DNA from: Streptomyces turgidiscabies Car8
Lineage (GTDB): Bacteria > Actinomycetota > Actinomycetes > Streptomycetales > Streptomycetaceae
Assembly (NCBI RefSeq): GCF_000331005.1
Contig: NZ_AEJB01000421.1
Coordinates: 33,520-97,519, forward strand
Direction: 5' to 3'
DNA: 64,000 nt
Position 1 is the stretch's first letter; each line of letters opens with the position of its first letter. A model generated the notes under the pieces. It was not told the DNA's origin, did no database searches, and saw only the letters and a list, made by a program, of their open reading frames with translations. Below are positions 19,733-27,499 of the stretch, in pieces. The position numbers and the translations under genes were made by a program.

Positions 19733-19851
19733 CTTGCGTTCGGGCAAGCCGGGCTGTAATGCACGGAGAATCACCGCAGCCCAGCGATCAGTACGAGTGC
19801 CCACAGTGGCCGCGTGTGTGGCTACCCTAGTGACTACGTTCACAGCCGCGT

Positions 19852-19871
19852 GTACCGGTTTGAACCGGTAC
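19852..19871. repeat. 20-bp palindrome GTACCGGTTTGAACCGGTAC
   Basis: Two perfect 9-bp arms flank a 2-bp centre. The size and symmetry suit a dimeric DNA-binding protein. A TACCCT-like box lies just upstream, but no gene start follows, so any target is unknown. Confidence 0.45.
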
Positions 19872-19902
19872 GGACCGGGGTCTGGCGAAGCCTTTCGAAG
19901 TA

Positions 19903-19947
19903 CGAAAAAGGGCCCCTCACCAGCATGTTCCCTGGTCATGGGCCCTA
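19903..19947 (-). terminator. rnpB terminator
   Basis: On the minus strand AGGGCCC and GGGCCCT form a stem, followed by TTTTTC, directly after the 3' end of the RNase P RNA. Confidence 0.7.
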
Positions 19948-19951
19948 GGCG

Positions 19952-20377
19952 GCAGACGAGTCGGGCTGTACGCCGGGTTCTGTCGCCCGGCTGCCTCGCG
20001 GCGGCCGGGGAGACGGCCATCCATCTAGGGCCGGCGTTGCCGCCGGCCTCGTGCGGTCTACCCGGGGACTCGGGCGGGCAGCCCTCGAACGTCCTCGCAG
20101 GAGCGTCGTCCAAATCCTTGGGGACGTTCCCTTTTGACCTTGCTCCGGGTGGGGTTTACCTAGCTGCCCAGGTCGCCCTGGGCACTGGTGGTCTCTTACA
20201 CCACCGTTTCACCCTTACCGGGGACCGAAGTCTCCGGCGGTCTGTTTTCTGTGGCACTTTCCCGCGGGTCACCCCGGGTGGCCGTTAGCCATCACCCTGC
20301 CCTGTGGAGCCCGGACGTTCCTCGGGGAGCGCCCCCGAAGGGGAGTCCACGCGGCCGTCCGCCCGGCTCGTCTGCCG
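19952..20377 (-). ncRNA. rnpB: RNase P RNA, class A (bacterial)
   Basis: This is the catalytic RNA that removes 5' leaders from precursor tRNAs. On the minus strand I read the conserved GAGGAACGTCCGGGCTCC near the 5' end, the GGGTGAAACGGTGGTGTAAGAGACC region, and near the 3' end AGAACCCGGCGTACAGCCCGACTCGTCTGCC. The terminal helix P1 pairs GCAGACGAGCCGGGC with GCCCGACTCGTCTGC, which fixes both ends to within a few bases. Its first 93 nt overlap the 3' end of the EamA transporter gene on the same strand, so its promoter lies inside that gene. Confidence 0.95.
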
Positions 20378-21268
20378 TGCCGACCATGCTACCGGGCGTC
20401 CGCCCCGCCTCGGTCCAGTGGCCGTCGCCAGGACGGAGCCCGCCAGGATCAGGGCGAAGGCGGCGAGGATGCCGGCCGTCAGCGGTTCGTCCAGGAACAC
20501 CGCGCCCGCCGCCACCGCGACCGCCGGATTGACGTACGTGAACACCGTCGCCCGGGTCGGACCGACCTCCTTGATCAGCTCCAGGAACGCCACGAAGGCA
20601 AGGGCCGTGCAGATCACGCCCAGGACAGCGAGGGCGGCCAGCACGTGCGGGGACGGAAGCGCGGCCGGGCGAGTGGCCACCGCCGCCGGTGCGTAGACCA
20701 GGGCCGCCAGCGCCAGGCAGGGTGCCGTGAGGTGCAGCGACGGGACGTCCTTCAGATGGCGCGCCGCTATCAGCGGGGCCGTGGCATAGCCGATCACCGT
20801 CAGCAGGACCTCCGCGAGTGAGCGGGCGTCGCCGCCGGTCAGGTGCGGGACGGTCAGCACCGCGACGCCCGCCAGGCCCAGGGCCAGGCCTGTGAGCCGG
20901 CGTGCCCCCAGCCTCTCCGTGCCGCCGAAGAAGCGGGCCAGGGCGAGCCCGACTATCGGCACCCCCGCGATCAGGAGGCCCGCCGTGGAGCTGGACAGGT
21001 GGCGTTCCGCGTCGGTCAGGGTCCACCACGGGCCGATGATCTCGATGACCGCGAAGGCCAGCATCGGGCGCCAGTGCGTTCGTATCGTGCGCGGTAGGCC
21101 GCCCTGGCGGATCGCGAAGGGGAGGAGGATCGCCGCGCCCAGCAGGCATCGGGTGAACACCACCGTCGACGGCGGCAGGTCCGCCTCCACCGCCACCTTG
21201 ATCAGCAGATACGGAATGCCCCAGACCACTCCCATGAGGGAGAACAACAACCAGCCGCGTGCAGTCAT
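20285..21268 (-). CDS. EamA/DMT-family membrane exporter
   Basis: The 327-aa protein has about ten hydrophobic helices in two repeats, as in drug/metabolite transporters that export amino acids or other small molecules. It begins MTARGWLLFSLMGVVWGIPY, and a conserved segment VNPAVAVAAGAVFLDEPLT lies in the second repeat. The ATG at 21268 overlaps the stop of the upstream AraC-type regulator (ATGA), so the pair forms an operon and the regulator probably controls it. The last 30 or so codons lie inside rnpB DNA and encode a charged, non-membrane tail. A long upstream extension of this frame through the regulator gene is not coding. The substrate cannot be told. Confidence 0.88.
   Translation of the reverse strand: MTARGWLLFSLMGVVWGIPYLLIKVAVEADLPPSTVVFTRCLLGAAILLPFAIRQGGLPRTIRTHWRPMLAFAVIEIIGPWWTLTDAERHLSSSTAGLLIAGVPIVGLALARFFGGTERLGARRLTGLALGLAGVAVLTVPHLTGGDARSLAEVLLTVIGYATAPLIAARHLKDVPSLHLTAPCLALAALVYAPAAVATRPAALPSPHVLAALAVLGVICTALAFVAFLELIKEVGPTRATVFTYVNPAVAVAAGAVFLDEPLTAGILAAFALILAGSVLATATGPRRGGRPVAWSARQTSRADGRVDSPSGALPEERPGSTGQGDG
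20386..20391 (-). promoter_or_regulatory. putative -10 box of rnpB
   Basis: TAGCAT on the minus strand lies 8 nt before the inferred 5' end of the RNase P RNA. It is located within the coding region of the EamA gene. No good -35 box was seen. Confidence 0.4.
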
Positions 21269-22128
21269 GCGGGCCAGTGTCGGGCCCTTCCCCGTCCGCC
21301 GTCTTGAACGCTGTTGCGGTACGCCGCCGGTGTCACCCCCAGTACCCGCCGGAACCAGCGGGTCAGGTGGGCCTGGTCGGCGAAGCCGACGAGGGGCGCG
21401 ACCTCGGCTGGGCGTAGTCCGGCGTCCAGCAGGCCGCGGGCCCGGGTCACGCGGTACTGGGCCAGCCAGGCGTACGGGGGTATCCCGACCGTCGTACGGA
21501 AGGCGCGCAGGAGTTGGTAGCGGGACAGGCCCAGGTCGGTGGCGAGGTCGGCGAGGGAGGGCGGGGTGGTGAGTTCGTCGGCCAGGCGGGTTCGTACGGC
21601 GTGGGCTATGTGGTCCGCGCCGGGGAGGTGGTCCGGTGTCGGGCGGGCCGTGGAGTGACGGCGGGCCAGGGCGGTGAGCAGCCACGGGAGGCGGGACTCG
21701 GCCTCCAGGGGGTCCGGGCAGGTGCTCAGGTCGGTGTGTGCGGCGCGGAAGGCGGCGGCCAGTTCGGGGTCGTCGAGGAGGGGCTCGCGGAAGTGGGGGA
21801 GGCCGCCGGTGGTGCCGTCCGTGAGGAGGGAGACGTCGGCGTACAGGGCTCGGTAGGCGTAGCCGTCGGCCGTGTCCGGGCCGCCTGTGTGCATCTCTCC
21901 GGGGTCCAGTACGACGATCGAGCCGGGCCTGGGGCGGAGGTGGCCGCCCCGGTAGTCGATGACCTCGGAGCCGTCGACGCACAGTCCGACCGTGAACTCG
22001 TCGTGGGCGTGCGGGGCGTAGACGTGCCGGTCGAAGCGGGCGGTGAGCAGGTCAAGGGCGGGGCCGCGGTGGCCGAGTCTCGCTCTGGTCCACAGTGCCT
22101 GTTCCCGTGTGCCGCCGCCTGCTTTCAC
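21265..22128 (-). CDS. AraC-family transcriptional regulator
   Basis: The 287-aa product has an N-terminal cupin sensing domain (HAHDEFTVGLCVDGSEV, about residue 40) and two C-terminal helix-turn-helix motifs (LADLATDLGLSRYQLLRAF and VAPLVGFADQAHLTRWFRR). It ends with the conserved GVTPAAYR. It is expected to bind promoter DNA in response to a small molecule. It starts with GTG and overlaps the EamA exporter gene by 4 bp, so it likely regulates that exporter and itself. Confidence 0.9.
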   Translation of the reverse strand: MKAGGGTREQALWTRARLGHRGPALDLLTARFDRHVYAPHAHDEFTVGLCVDGSEVIDYRGGHLRPRPGSIVVLDPGEMHTGGPDTADGYAYRALYADVSLLTDGTTGGLPHFREPLLDDPELAAAFRAAHTDLSTCPDPLEAESRLPWLLTALARRHSTARPTPDHLPGADHIAHAVRTRLADELTTPPSLADLATDLGLSRYQLLRAFRTTVGIPPYAWLAQYRVTRARGLLDAGLRPAEVAPLVGFADQAHLTRWFRRVLGVTPAAYRNSVQDGGRGRARHWPA

Positions 22129-22167
22129 GGTTCCACCGTACTTCCGGCCCTGCGGGGGCTTCGGGGC

Positions 22168-22308
22168 TCAGAGGAAGCCAGTCGTGTCCAGGTCGAAGGC
22201 GAAGGGGTCCGGGAGTGCCGGCGGCCTGCCGAAGGGGACGGTGCCGGACCGGTTGTAGTCGAACCCGGCATACCACCTCCTCACCCGAAGGAGACCAGTG
22301 TGCGGCAT
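22168..22308 (-). CDS. possible small protein (46 aa), unrecognised
   Basis: A minus-strand frame from ATG 22308 (or GTG 22284) ends at 22168. From codon 9 it reads RRWYAGFDYNRSGTVPFG and ends DPFAFDLDTTGFL. The codons from the GTG onward have more than 90 percent G or C at the third position, as in real genes here. No ribosome-binding site is evident for either start, and overlapping frames are open too. It may be a genuine small protein, the tail of a decayed gene, or chance. It lies between the RNB ribonuclease gene and the AraC-type regulator, both on the same strand. Confidence 0.35.
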   Translation of the reverse strand: MPHTGLLRVRRWYAGFDYNRSGTVPFGRPPALPDPFAFDLDTTGFL

Positions 22309-22365
22309 CGCGCGGACGCACCGCCCCGGAGTCCAGGTGCATCCCCTCGTTCGCGGTACGCATCA

Positions 22366-23817
22366 TCACGCCGGAGCGAACCGCACCCCCGCCGCCCCCA
22401 GCTCGGCCCGGGTGAGCCGGACCCGTAGCCGTTCCCCCAGGGGCAGCGGAACCCCGTCGCCCTCGATCCGTGCCACCACCGCCGGAGTCTCCAACTGGAC
22501 CGTCCCGATGGTGGGTCTGTGTTCCTCGACGTCCACCACGCAGCCCTCGAAAACCTCCCCCACACGGTCCTTGAGCAGTGCCGCCTCGACGATGTCCACG
22601 CAGCCGCGTTCGACCGCGCCTGCTCGTCGGCCGCCCTCTGTCATCTCCTTGGGGAGGGCTTCCAGAGCTGCCAACACCCAGTCCGGCGTGGGTTGTTCGG
22701 CGACGGCGGCGAGGCAGATCTCCGAGGCGTACCGGTCGGCGAGGCGGCGCAGGGGGGCCGTGCAGTGGGCGTAGGGGGCGGCTACGGCCGAGTGGGTCGT
22801 GATCTCCGGGAGGTGGCCGTCGCGGAAGACCGTGTAGCCGGCGCCTCTGAGCAGGGTCGTGCACTCCTGGAGGAAGGCCGCGTGGTCGGGGCGGTGCGGG
22901 TCGAGGGAGCGGATCAGGGCCGCGTACGAGAGATGGTGCGGCCAGTCGATGTGCAGGGCGTGCGCGGTGCGGCGCAGGCGGCCGACGGCGCCGTCCGGGG
23001 CTGCGGGGAGGGTGCGGAGCACTCCCGTGCCGTGGGTCAGCATCAGCTCGGCCGCCGCCATGCCCGTCAGGAGGGAGATCTGGGCGTTCCAGCCCTCGGC
23101 GGGCAGCGGTGCGCGGTAGGTGAGTGAGTACGTGTGGTCCTGCTCGACGATCTCCTGCTCGGGGACGTTGAGGGAGATGCCGCCGCGTTCGACCTCCAGG
23201 CGTTCCCTGGCCTCGCCGATCTCCTTGAGGAGGGCCAGCGGCTCCTCCGCCGTACCGGCGTCCAGCTCGCGCTGCACACTCGCGTAGTCGAGTTTGGCGC
23301 GGCTGCGGACGAGGGCCCGATGGACGTCCACGGCGACGGTACGGCCGTCCGCGTCGAGGTCGAGCGTCCAGAGGGCGGCCGGACGGGTCCGGCCGGGAAG
23401 GAGGCTCGCCGCGTCCTCGCTGAGCACCGGCGGGTGCAGCGGGGTCTTCTCGTCCGGGAAGTAGAGGGTCATGACCCTGCGGTGTGTCTCCGTGTCCAGG
23501 GGCCCGCCGGGTACGACGAAGGCGGCGACGTCCGCGATGGCGTACCGGACGCGGAAACCGCCGTCGGGACGACGGGACAGGTGCATCGCCTGGTCCAGGT
23601 CCGTGGACGTGGGTGGGTCGATGGTGAGGAACGGGATGTCCGTGGCGTCCGTGACGTCCGGCGTCGGGAGCACGGGGGCCTTCGCCGCCCGGTCCGCTTC
23701 CGCCAGTACCGGGGGCGGGAAGCTGTCGGGGACGCCTGGTTCGGTGCGCAGCGCGGTGAGGGCGGCCCGGAGGGGGGCTTCGGGGGCGCCGGTCACGCGT
23801 ATGTGGCGGCGGGGCAT
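22366..23817 (-). CDS. RNB-domain ribonuclease (RNase II/R family)
   Basis: The protein is expected to degrade RNA from the 3' end. The 483-aa product carries the RNB signature PFLTIDPPTSTDLDQAM (about residue 60), in which aspartates bind the catalytic metal. Later family blocks are AIADVAAFV, HPPVLSEDAASLLPG and HCTAPLRRLADRYA, and a short OB-like C-terminus ends the protein. It is shorter than RNase R because cold-shock and S1 domains are missing or reduced. I chose ATG 23817 (MPRRHIRVTG); the preceding 17 codons lack family sequence. It is divergent from yaaA. Confidence 0.9.
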   Translation of the reverse strand: MPRRHIRVTGAPEAPLRAALTALRTEPGVPDSFPPPVLAEADRAAKAPVLPTPDVTDATDIPFLTIDPPTSTDLDQAMHLSRRPDGGFRVRYAIADVAAFVVPGGPLDTETHRRVMTLYFPDEKTPLHPPVLSEDAASLLPGRTRPAALWTLDLDADGRTVAVDVHRALVRSRAKLDYASVQRELDAGTAEEPLALLKEIGEARERLEVERGGISLNVPEQEIVEQDHTYSLTYRAPLPAEGWNAQISLLTGMAAAELMLTHGTGVLRTLPAAPDGAVGRLRRTAHALHIDWPHHLSYAALIRSLDPHRPDHAAFLQECTTLLRGAGYTVFRDGHLPEITTHSAVAAPYAHCTAPLRRLADRYASEICLAAVAEQPTPDWVLAALEALPKEMTEGGRRAGAVERGCVDIVEAALLKDRVGEVFEGCVVDVEEHRPTIGTVQLETPAVVARIEGDGVPLPLGERLRVRLTRAELGAAGVRFAPA

Positions 23818-23921
23818 GAAACGAGCGTAGGCACAATCCTGCGGGCCCGCCTCACCACGTGATTCCACGTAATCTGACGCGCGTCGTCCTCTGCGTACGC
23901 GTACCTGTTTGGAGAACCACC

Positions 23922-24704
23922 GTGCTTGTCCTGCTGCCTCCCTCCGAAGGCAAGGCCGCTTCGGGGCGCGGCGCCCCGCTGAAGCTGGAGTCGCTGTCCC
24001 TGCCGGGGCTCAACGGTGCCCGCGAGGCCGTTCTCGGGGAGCTCGTCGAGCTGTGCGTCGGTGACGAGGACAAGGCGCGTGAGGTGCTCGGGCTCAGCGA
24101 GGGGCTGCGGGGCGAGGTCGCCAAGAACGTCGACCTGCGGACGGCCGGGGCGCGGCCCGCCGGGCAGGTCTACACGGGGGTGCTGTACGACGCCCTCGAC
24201 CTCGCCTCTCTCGACGCCGCCGCGAAGAGGCGGGCGGCGCGTTCACTGCTGGTGTTCTCGGGGCTGTGGGGCGCTGTCCGGGTCACGGACCGTATCCCCT
24301 CGTACCGCTGCTCGATGGGTGTGAAGCTGCCCGGGCTCGGCGCGCTGACGGGGCACTGGCGTGCGCCGATGGCCGCCGTGCTTCCCGAGGTGGCCGGTGA
24401 CGGGCTGGTCCTCGATCTGCGCTCCTCCGCCTACGCGGCGGCCTGGAAGCCGAAGGGTGAGGTGGCCGGGCGGACGGCCACTGTGCGCGTGCTGCATGCG
24501 CCGACCCGGAAGGTCGTCAGCCACTTCAACAAGGCGACCAAGGGGCGGATCGTACGGAGTCTGGTGAGCGCCGGTGCGGTGCCCTCCGGGCCGGGGGAGC
24601 TGGTGGAGGCGTTGCGGGAGCTCGGGTATGTGGTGGAGGTCGCGCCCAGGAGGTCTGGGGTGGCGGCTTGGGAGCTTGATGTGTTGGTGGACGAGATTCA
24701 CTGA
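23922..24704 (+). CDS. yaaA: YaaA-family peroxide stress protein
   Basis: YaaA proteins (DUF328) lower free iron during peroxide stress and bind DNA. The 260-aa product starts MLVLLPPSEGK, the family signature, and has LLVFSGLWGAVRVTDRIPSYR, then VLDLRSSAY, VVSHFNKATKGR and the closing region with LGYVVEVA. The GTG at 23922 follows GGAGA by 6 nt, so it is preferred to the open frame further upstream. It is monocistronic and divergent from the ribonuclease gene. Confidence 0.9.
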   Translation: MLVLLPPSEGKAASGRGAPLKLESLSLPGLNGAREAVLGELVELCVGDEDKAREVLGLSEGLRGEVAKNVDLRTAGARPAGQVYTGVLYDALDLASLDAAAKRRAARSLLVFSGLWGAVRVTDRIPSYRCSMGVKLPGLGALTGHWRAPMAAVLPEVAGDGLVLDLRSSAYAAAWKPKGEVAGRTATVRVLHAPTRKVVSHFNKATKGRIVRSLVSAGAVPSGPGELVEALRELGYVVEVAPRRSGVAAWELDVLVDEIH

Positions 24705-24755
24705 GGGGCGCTCTGCGGGGAGGAGTACGGGGGTTGGCTGGCGGGTGCTGCGCCG

Positions 24756-24790
24756 TCGTGGCTTGTCGCGCAGTTCCCCGCGCCCCTACG
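24756..24790. repeat. dispersed Streptomyces-type GC-rich repeat, single copy
   Basis: The segment GTGGCTTGTCGCGCAGTTCC followed by CCGCGCCCCT matches the core of the 141-bp tandem units at 39362-39765. It lies between yaaA and eda in non-coding DNA. Confidence 0.6.
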
Positions 24791-24851
24791 GATCCCTCCC
24801 CCGTTGCAACATGTGCAACTCTCTTTGCGCATGCTGCAGGCCGAGGGCAGG

Positions 24852-25499
24852 ATGAGGCGCATGGCCCCTCTCCTCCCCCTCCCCGTTTCCTCCGTCCTCG
24901 GGCTCGCGCCCGTCGTTCCCGTGGTCGTGGTCGAGGAGCTGGTCGATGCCGTGCCGCTGGCTCGGGCGCTCGTCGCCGGGGGGCTGCCGGTCATCGAGGT
25001 CACCCTGCGTACGCCCGTCGCGCTGGACGCCATCCGGGCGGTCGCCGATGCCGTTCCTGACGCGGTGGTCGGTGCGGGGACCCTCATCTCGCCGGCGCAG
25101 GTGTCCGACGCGCTCGCCGCCGGGGCCCGCTTTCTCGTCAGCCCGGGCTGGACCGACGTACTGCTGGAGTCCATGCGGGCGTCCGGTGTGCCGTTTCTGC
25201 CGGGGGTGTCGACGGCGTCGGAGGTCGTGGCGCTGTTGGAGCGTGGGGTGCGGGAGATGAAGTTCTTCCCGGCGGAGGCGGCGGGCGGCACCGCCTATCT
25301 GAGGTCGCTGTCCGGGCCGCTCCCCCAGGCCCAGTTCTGCCCGACCGGGGGGATCGGCCCCGCGAACGCGCCCGAGTATCTCGCGTTGCCCAACGTCGGC
25401 TGTGTGGGCGGGAGTTGGATGCTTCCGGCGGATGCGATCGCCGCGCGCGACTGGGGCCGGATCGAGACGCTGGCCCGTCAGGCGTCCACTCTCGGATGA
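24852..25499 (+). CDS. eda: 2-dehydro-3-deoxy-phosphogluconate (KDPG) aldolase
   Basis: The enzyme splits KDPG into pyruvate and glyceraldehyde 3-phosphate, and also acts on 4-hydroxy-2-oxoglutarate. The TIM-barrel product of about 215 aa shows VIEVTLRTP with the catalytic glutamate, VVGAGTLISPAQV, REMKFFPAE with the Schiff-base lysine, and the phosphate-binding CPTGGIGPANAPEYL. The start is uncertain: ATG 24852 is used here, while ATG 24861 has a closer fit to some homologues. It appears monocistronic and ends about 30 bp from the convergent RNase H gene. Confidence 0.9.
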   Translation: MRRMAPLLPLPVSSVLGLAPVVPVVVVEELVDAVPLARALVAGGLPVIEVTLRTPVALDAIRAVADAVPDAVVGAGTLISPAQVSDALAAGARFLVSPGWTDVLLESMRASGVPFLPGVSTASEVVALLERGVREMKFFPAEAAGGTAYLRSLSGPLPQAQFCPTGGIGPANAPEYLALPNVGCVGGSWMLPADAIAARDWGRIETLARQASTLG

Positions 25500-25529
25500 T
25501 CAGCGGCGCTCGGCGACGGTCAGCAGCGC

Positions 25530-26690
25530 TCAGCTCAGGTGGGACGTGTCGTTGAAGAGCCGTACGCTCGCGTTGCCGTCCGTGTAGTAGGCGATCGCCG
25601 ACAGCGAGGCCGCCGAGAGTTCCATGCGGAACAGGGACTCGGGCGGGGCGCCCAGGGCCAGGCGGACGAGGGTCTTGATGGGGGTCACGTGGGTGACCAG
25701 CAGGACCGTACGGCCGGCGTGGGCCGCGATCAGCTTGTCGCGGGTGACGGCCATCCGGCGTGCGGTCGCCGCGAAACTCTCGCCGCCGCCCGTCGGTTCG
25801 GCCTTCGGGGAGGCCAGCCAGGCGTTCATGTCGTCCGGGTAGCGCTCGCGGACCTCGCCGAACGTCAGGCCCTCCCACGCGCCGAAGTCCGTCTCGCGCA
25901 GACCGTCGTCGACGGTCACGTCGAGGCCGAGGCGAGTCGCCACCGCGGCTGCGGTCTGCCGGGTGCGGGCCAGCGGGGAGGCGACGATCGCCTCGATCGT
26001 GCCGCGCCGGGCCAGGGACTCGGCCACCCTCTCGGCCTGGTCCCGGCCCACGTCCGAGAGGGACGGGTCGGTACCGCCGCTGCCCGAGAAGCGCTTCTGG
26101 GGGGTGAGGAGGGTTTCGCCGTGGCGCAGGAGTACGAAGGTCGCGGGCGGGCCGAGATCCGCGGGCGCCGACCAGCCGGCGGCCACCTTCGTGGCGGCGC
26201 CGGTGTCGGCGTCGGCGGCCGTGGAGCCGACGCCCGCGTCCAGTTCAGCCGTCGACGTGGACGCCGACCACTGTTCGCCGCGCTTGCCCGCGTCCATCGC
26301 CTCGTTCGCCAAGCGGTCCGCGTGCTTGTTCCTCCCGCGCGGGATCCACTCGTACGTCACCTGCCCGACGACCGAGAACACCTTGGCCGCCTCCGCCGCC
26401 AGGGGCTTCATGTCCGGATGCTTGATCTTCCAGCGGCCGGACATCTGCTCGACGACCAGCTTGGAGTCCATCCGGACGTGGACGGTGGCGTCCGGGTCCA
26501 GCTGGTGGGCCGCGCGCAGGCCGGCAATCAGGCCCCGGTACTCGGCGACGTTGTTCGTGGCGATGCCGATGTACTCGGCCACCTCCACCAGCGTCTCGCC
26601 CGTGGCCGCGTCGATGACGACGGAGCCGTAGCCCGCGGGCCCCGGGTTGCCCCGGGAACCGCCGTCGGCCTCGACGATGAACTCCCGCAC
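25530..26690 (-). CDS. bifunctional RNase HI / acid phosphatase (CobC-like)
   Basis: The protein fuses an RNase HI domain to a histidine phosphatase domain, an actinobacterial arrangement. The first removes RNA from RNA-DNA hybrids. Its acidic residues lie in VEADGGSRGNPG, NVAEYRGL, RMDSKLVVEQ and KHADRLANEA (residues 6-130). A 50-aa Ala/Thr-rich linker leads to the phosphatase domain, with LLRHGET, SPLARTRQTA, ETDFGAWEG and THVTPIK. The phosphatase half resembles the alpha-ribazole phosphatase of cobalamin synthesis. Translation starts at GTG 26690. The upstream zinc-ribbon and Nif3 genes point the same way and probably form an operon. Confidence 0.93.
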   Translation of the reverse strand: MREFIVEADGGSRGNPGPAGYGSVVIDAATGETLVEVAEYIGIATNNVAEYRGLIAGLRAAHQLDPDATVHVRMDSKLVVEQMSGRWKIKHPDMKPLAAEAAKVFSVVGQVTYEWIPRGRNKHADRLANEAMDAGKRGEQWSASTSTAELDAGVGSTAADADTGAATKVAAGWSAPADLGPPATFVLLRHGETLLTPQKRFSGSGGTDPSLSDVGRDQAERVAESLARRGTIEAIVASPLARTRQTAAAVATRLGLDVTVDDGLRETDFGAWEGLTFGEVRERYPDDMNAWLASPKAEPTGGGESFAATARRMAVTRDKLIAAHAGRTVLLVTHVTPIKTLVRLALGAPPESLFRMELSAASLSAIAYYTDGNASVRLFNDTSHLS

Positions 26691-26755
26691 GCCGTACGCC
26701 CCTTACCTACCTGTACCGACCTGTACCGACCTAGTTGGTGGGTCAGTCGGTTTGC

Positions 26756-27499
26756 TTACAGTCCCGATTCCGACGTGCGCACCAGGATGCGGCGGCAGTT
26801 CTCGCAGCGCAGTACGGCGTCGCGGGGAGCGGCCTTCACCTCGTTGACCTCGGTGATGTTCAGCTCCAGGCGGCAGCCCTCGCAGCGGCGCTGGAAGAGA
26901 CGGGCGGCGCCGACTCCGCCCTGCTGCTGGCGCAGCTTGTCGTACAGCTTGAGGAGGTCGTCGGGTACCGAACCCGCGATGACCTCGCGCTCCTTCGTCG
27001 CCGTGCCCACCTCACCGGCGAGGGACTCGTACGACGCCTCACGCCGTGCGGTCGCGTCGTCGATCTTGCCCTGGACCGCGCCGACCCGCTCGGTCAGTTC
27101 GGCGACCCGCTCCTGCGCGGACTCACGGCGCTCCATGACCTCCAGGACGATGTCCTCAAGGTCGCCCTGCCGCTTGGCGAGGGAGACGATCTCGCGCTGG
27201 AGGTTCTCCAGGTCCTTGGAGGAGCTGACGGCACCGGAGTCCAGGCGCTGCTGGTCGCGGGTGGCGCGCTGGCGCACCTGGTCCACGTCCTGCTCGGCCT
27301 TGGTCTGCTCGCGGGCGCAGTCGCTCTCCTCGGTCGTCGCGGCCACCAGCAGGTCGCGCAGCTGGGTGAGGTCCTTGGTCAGCGACTCGATCTCGGCGTG
27401 CTCGGGCAGCGACTTGCGCTTGTGCGCGAGCTGCTGGAGGCGTACGTCGAGGGCCTGGACGTCGAGAAGGCGGATCTGGTCGGCGGGCGCGGCGTTCAG
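26756..27499 (-). CDS. coiled-coil C4-type zinc ribbon protein (DUF164 family)
   Basis: The 247-aa product is a long coiled coil (residues about 10-175, rich in Q, E, K and R) ending in a zinc ribbon with CEGC and CENC. Its function is unknown; it is conserved in actinobacteria beside Nif3. No ATG or GTG with a suitable position begins the family N-terminus. The frame homologous to known proteins starts with CTG 27499, which overlaps the Nif3 stop as CTGA, so initiation at CTG by coupling is likely. A GTG start at 27346 would remove 51 conserved residues. Confidence 0.85.
   Translation of the reverse strand: MNAAPADQIRLLDVQALDVRLQQLAHKRKSLPEHAEIESLTKDLTQLRDLLVAATTEESDCAREQTKAEQDVDQVRQRATRDQQRLDSGAVSSSKDLENLQREIVSLAKRQGDLEDIVLEVMERRESAQERVAELTERVGAVQGKIDDATARREASYESLAGEVGTATKEREVIAGSVPDDLLKLYDKLRQQQGGVGAARLFQRRCEGCRLELNITEVNEVKAAPRDAVLRCENCRRILVRTSESGL

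Larger units (their letters stand above)
19334..19951. other. island/rnpB junction, no gene seen
   Basis: These 618 bp hold no convincing gene; the short open frames lack family sequence and coding bias. I see a hairpin at 19697-19732, a 20-bp palindrome at 19852-19871 and the rnpB terminator at 19903-19947. The stretch separates the defence island from conserved core genes. Confidence 0.5.

Noticed and set aside
19498..19764. short ORFs of 66 and 75 aa at the island border
   Set aside because: No coding bias, ribosome-binding site or family resemblance; one spans a hairpin.
21269..21982. upstream extension of the EamA frame
   Set aside because: Pro/Arg-rich and antisense-like within the AraC-type gene; the exporter family starts at 21268.
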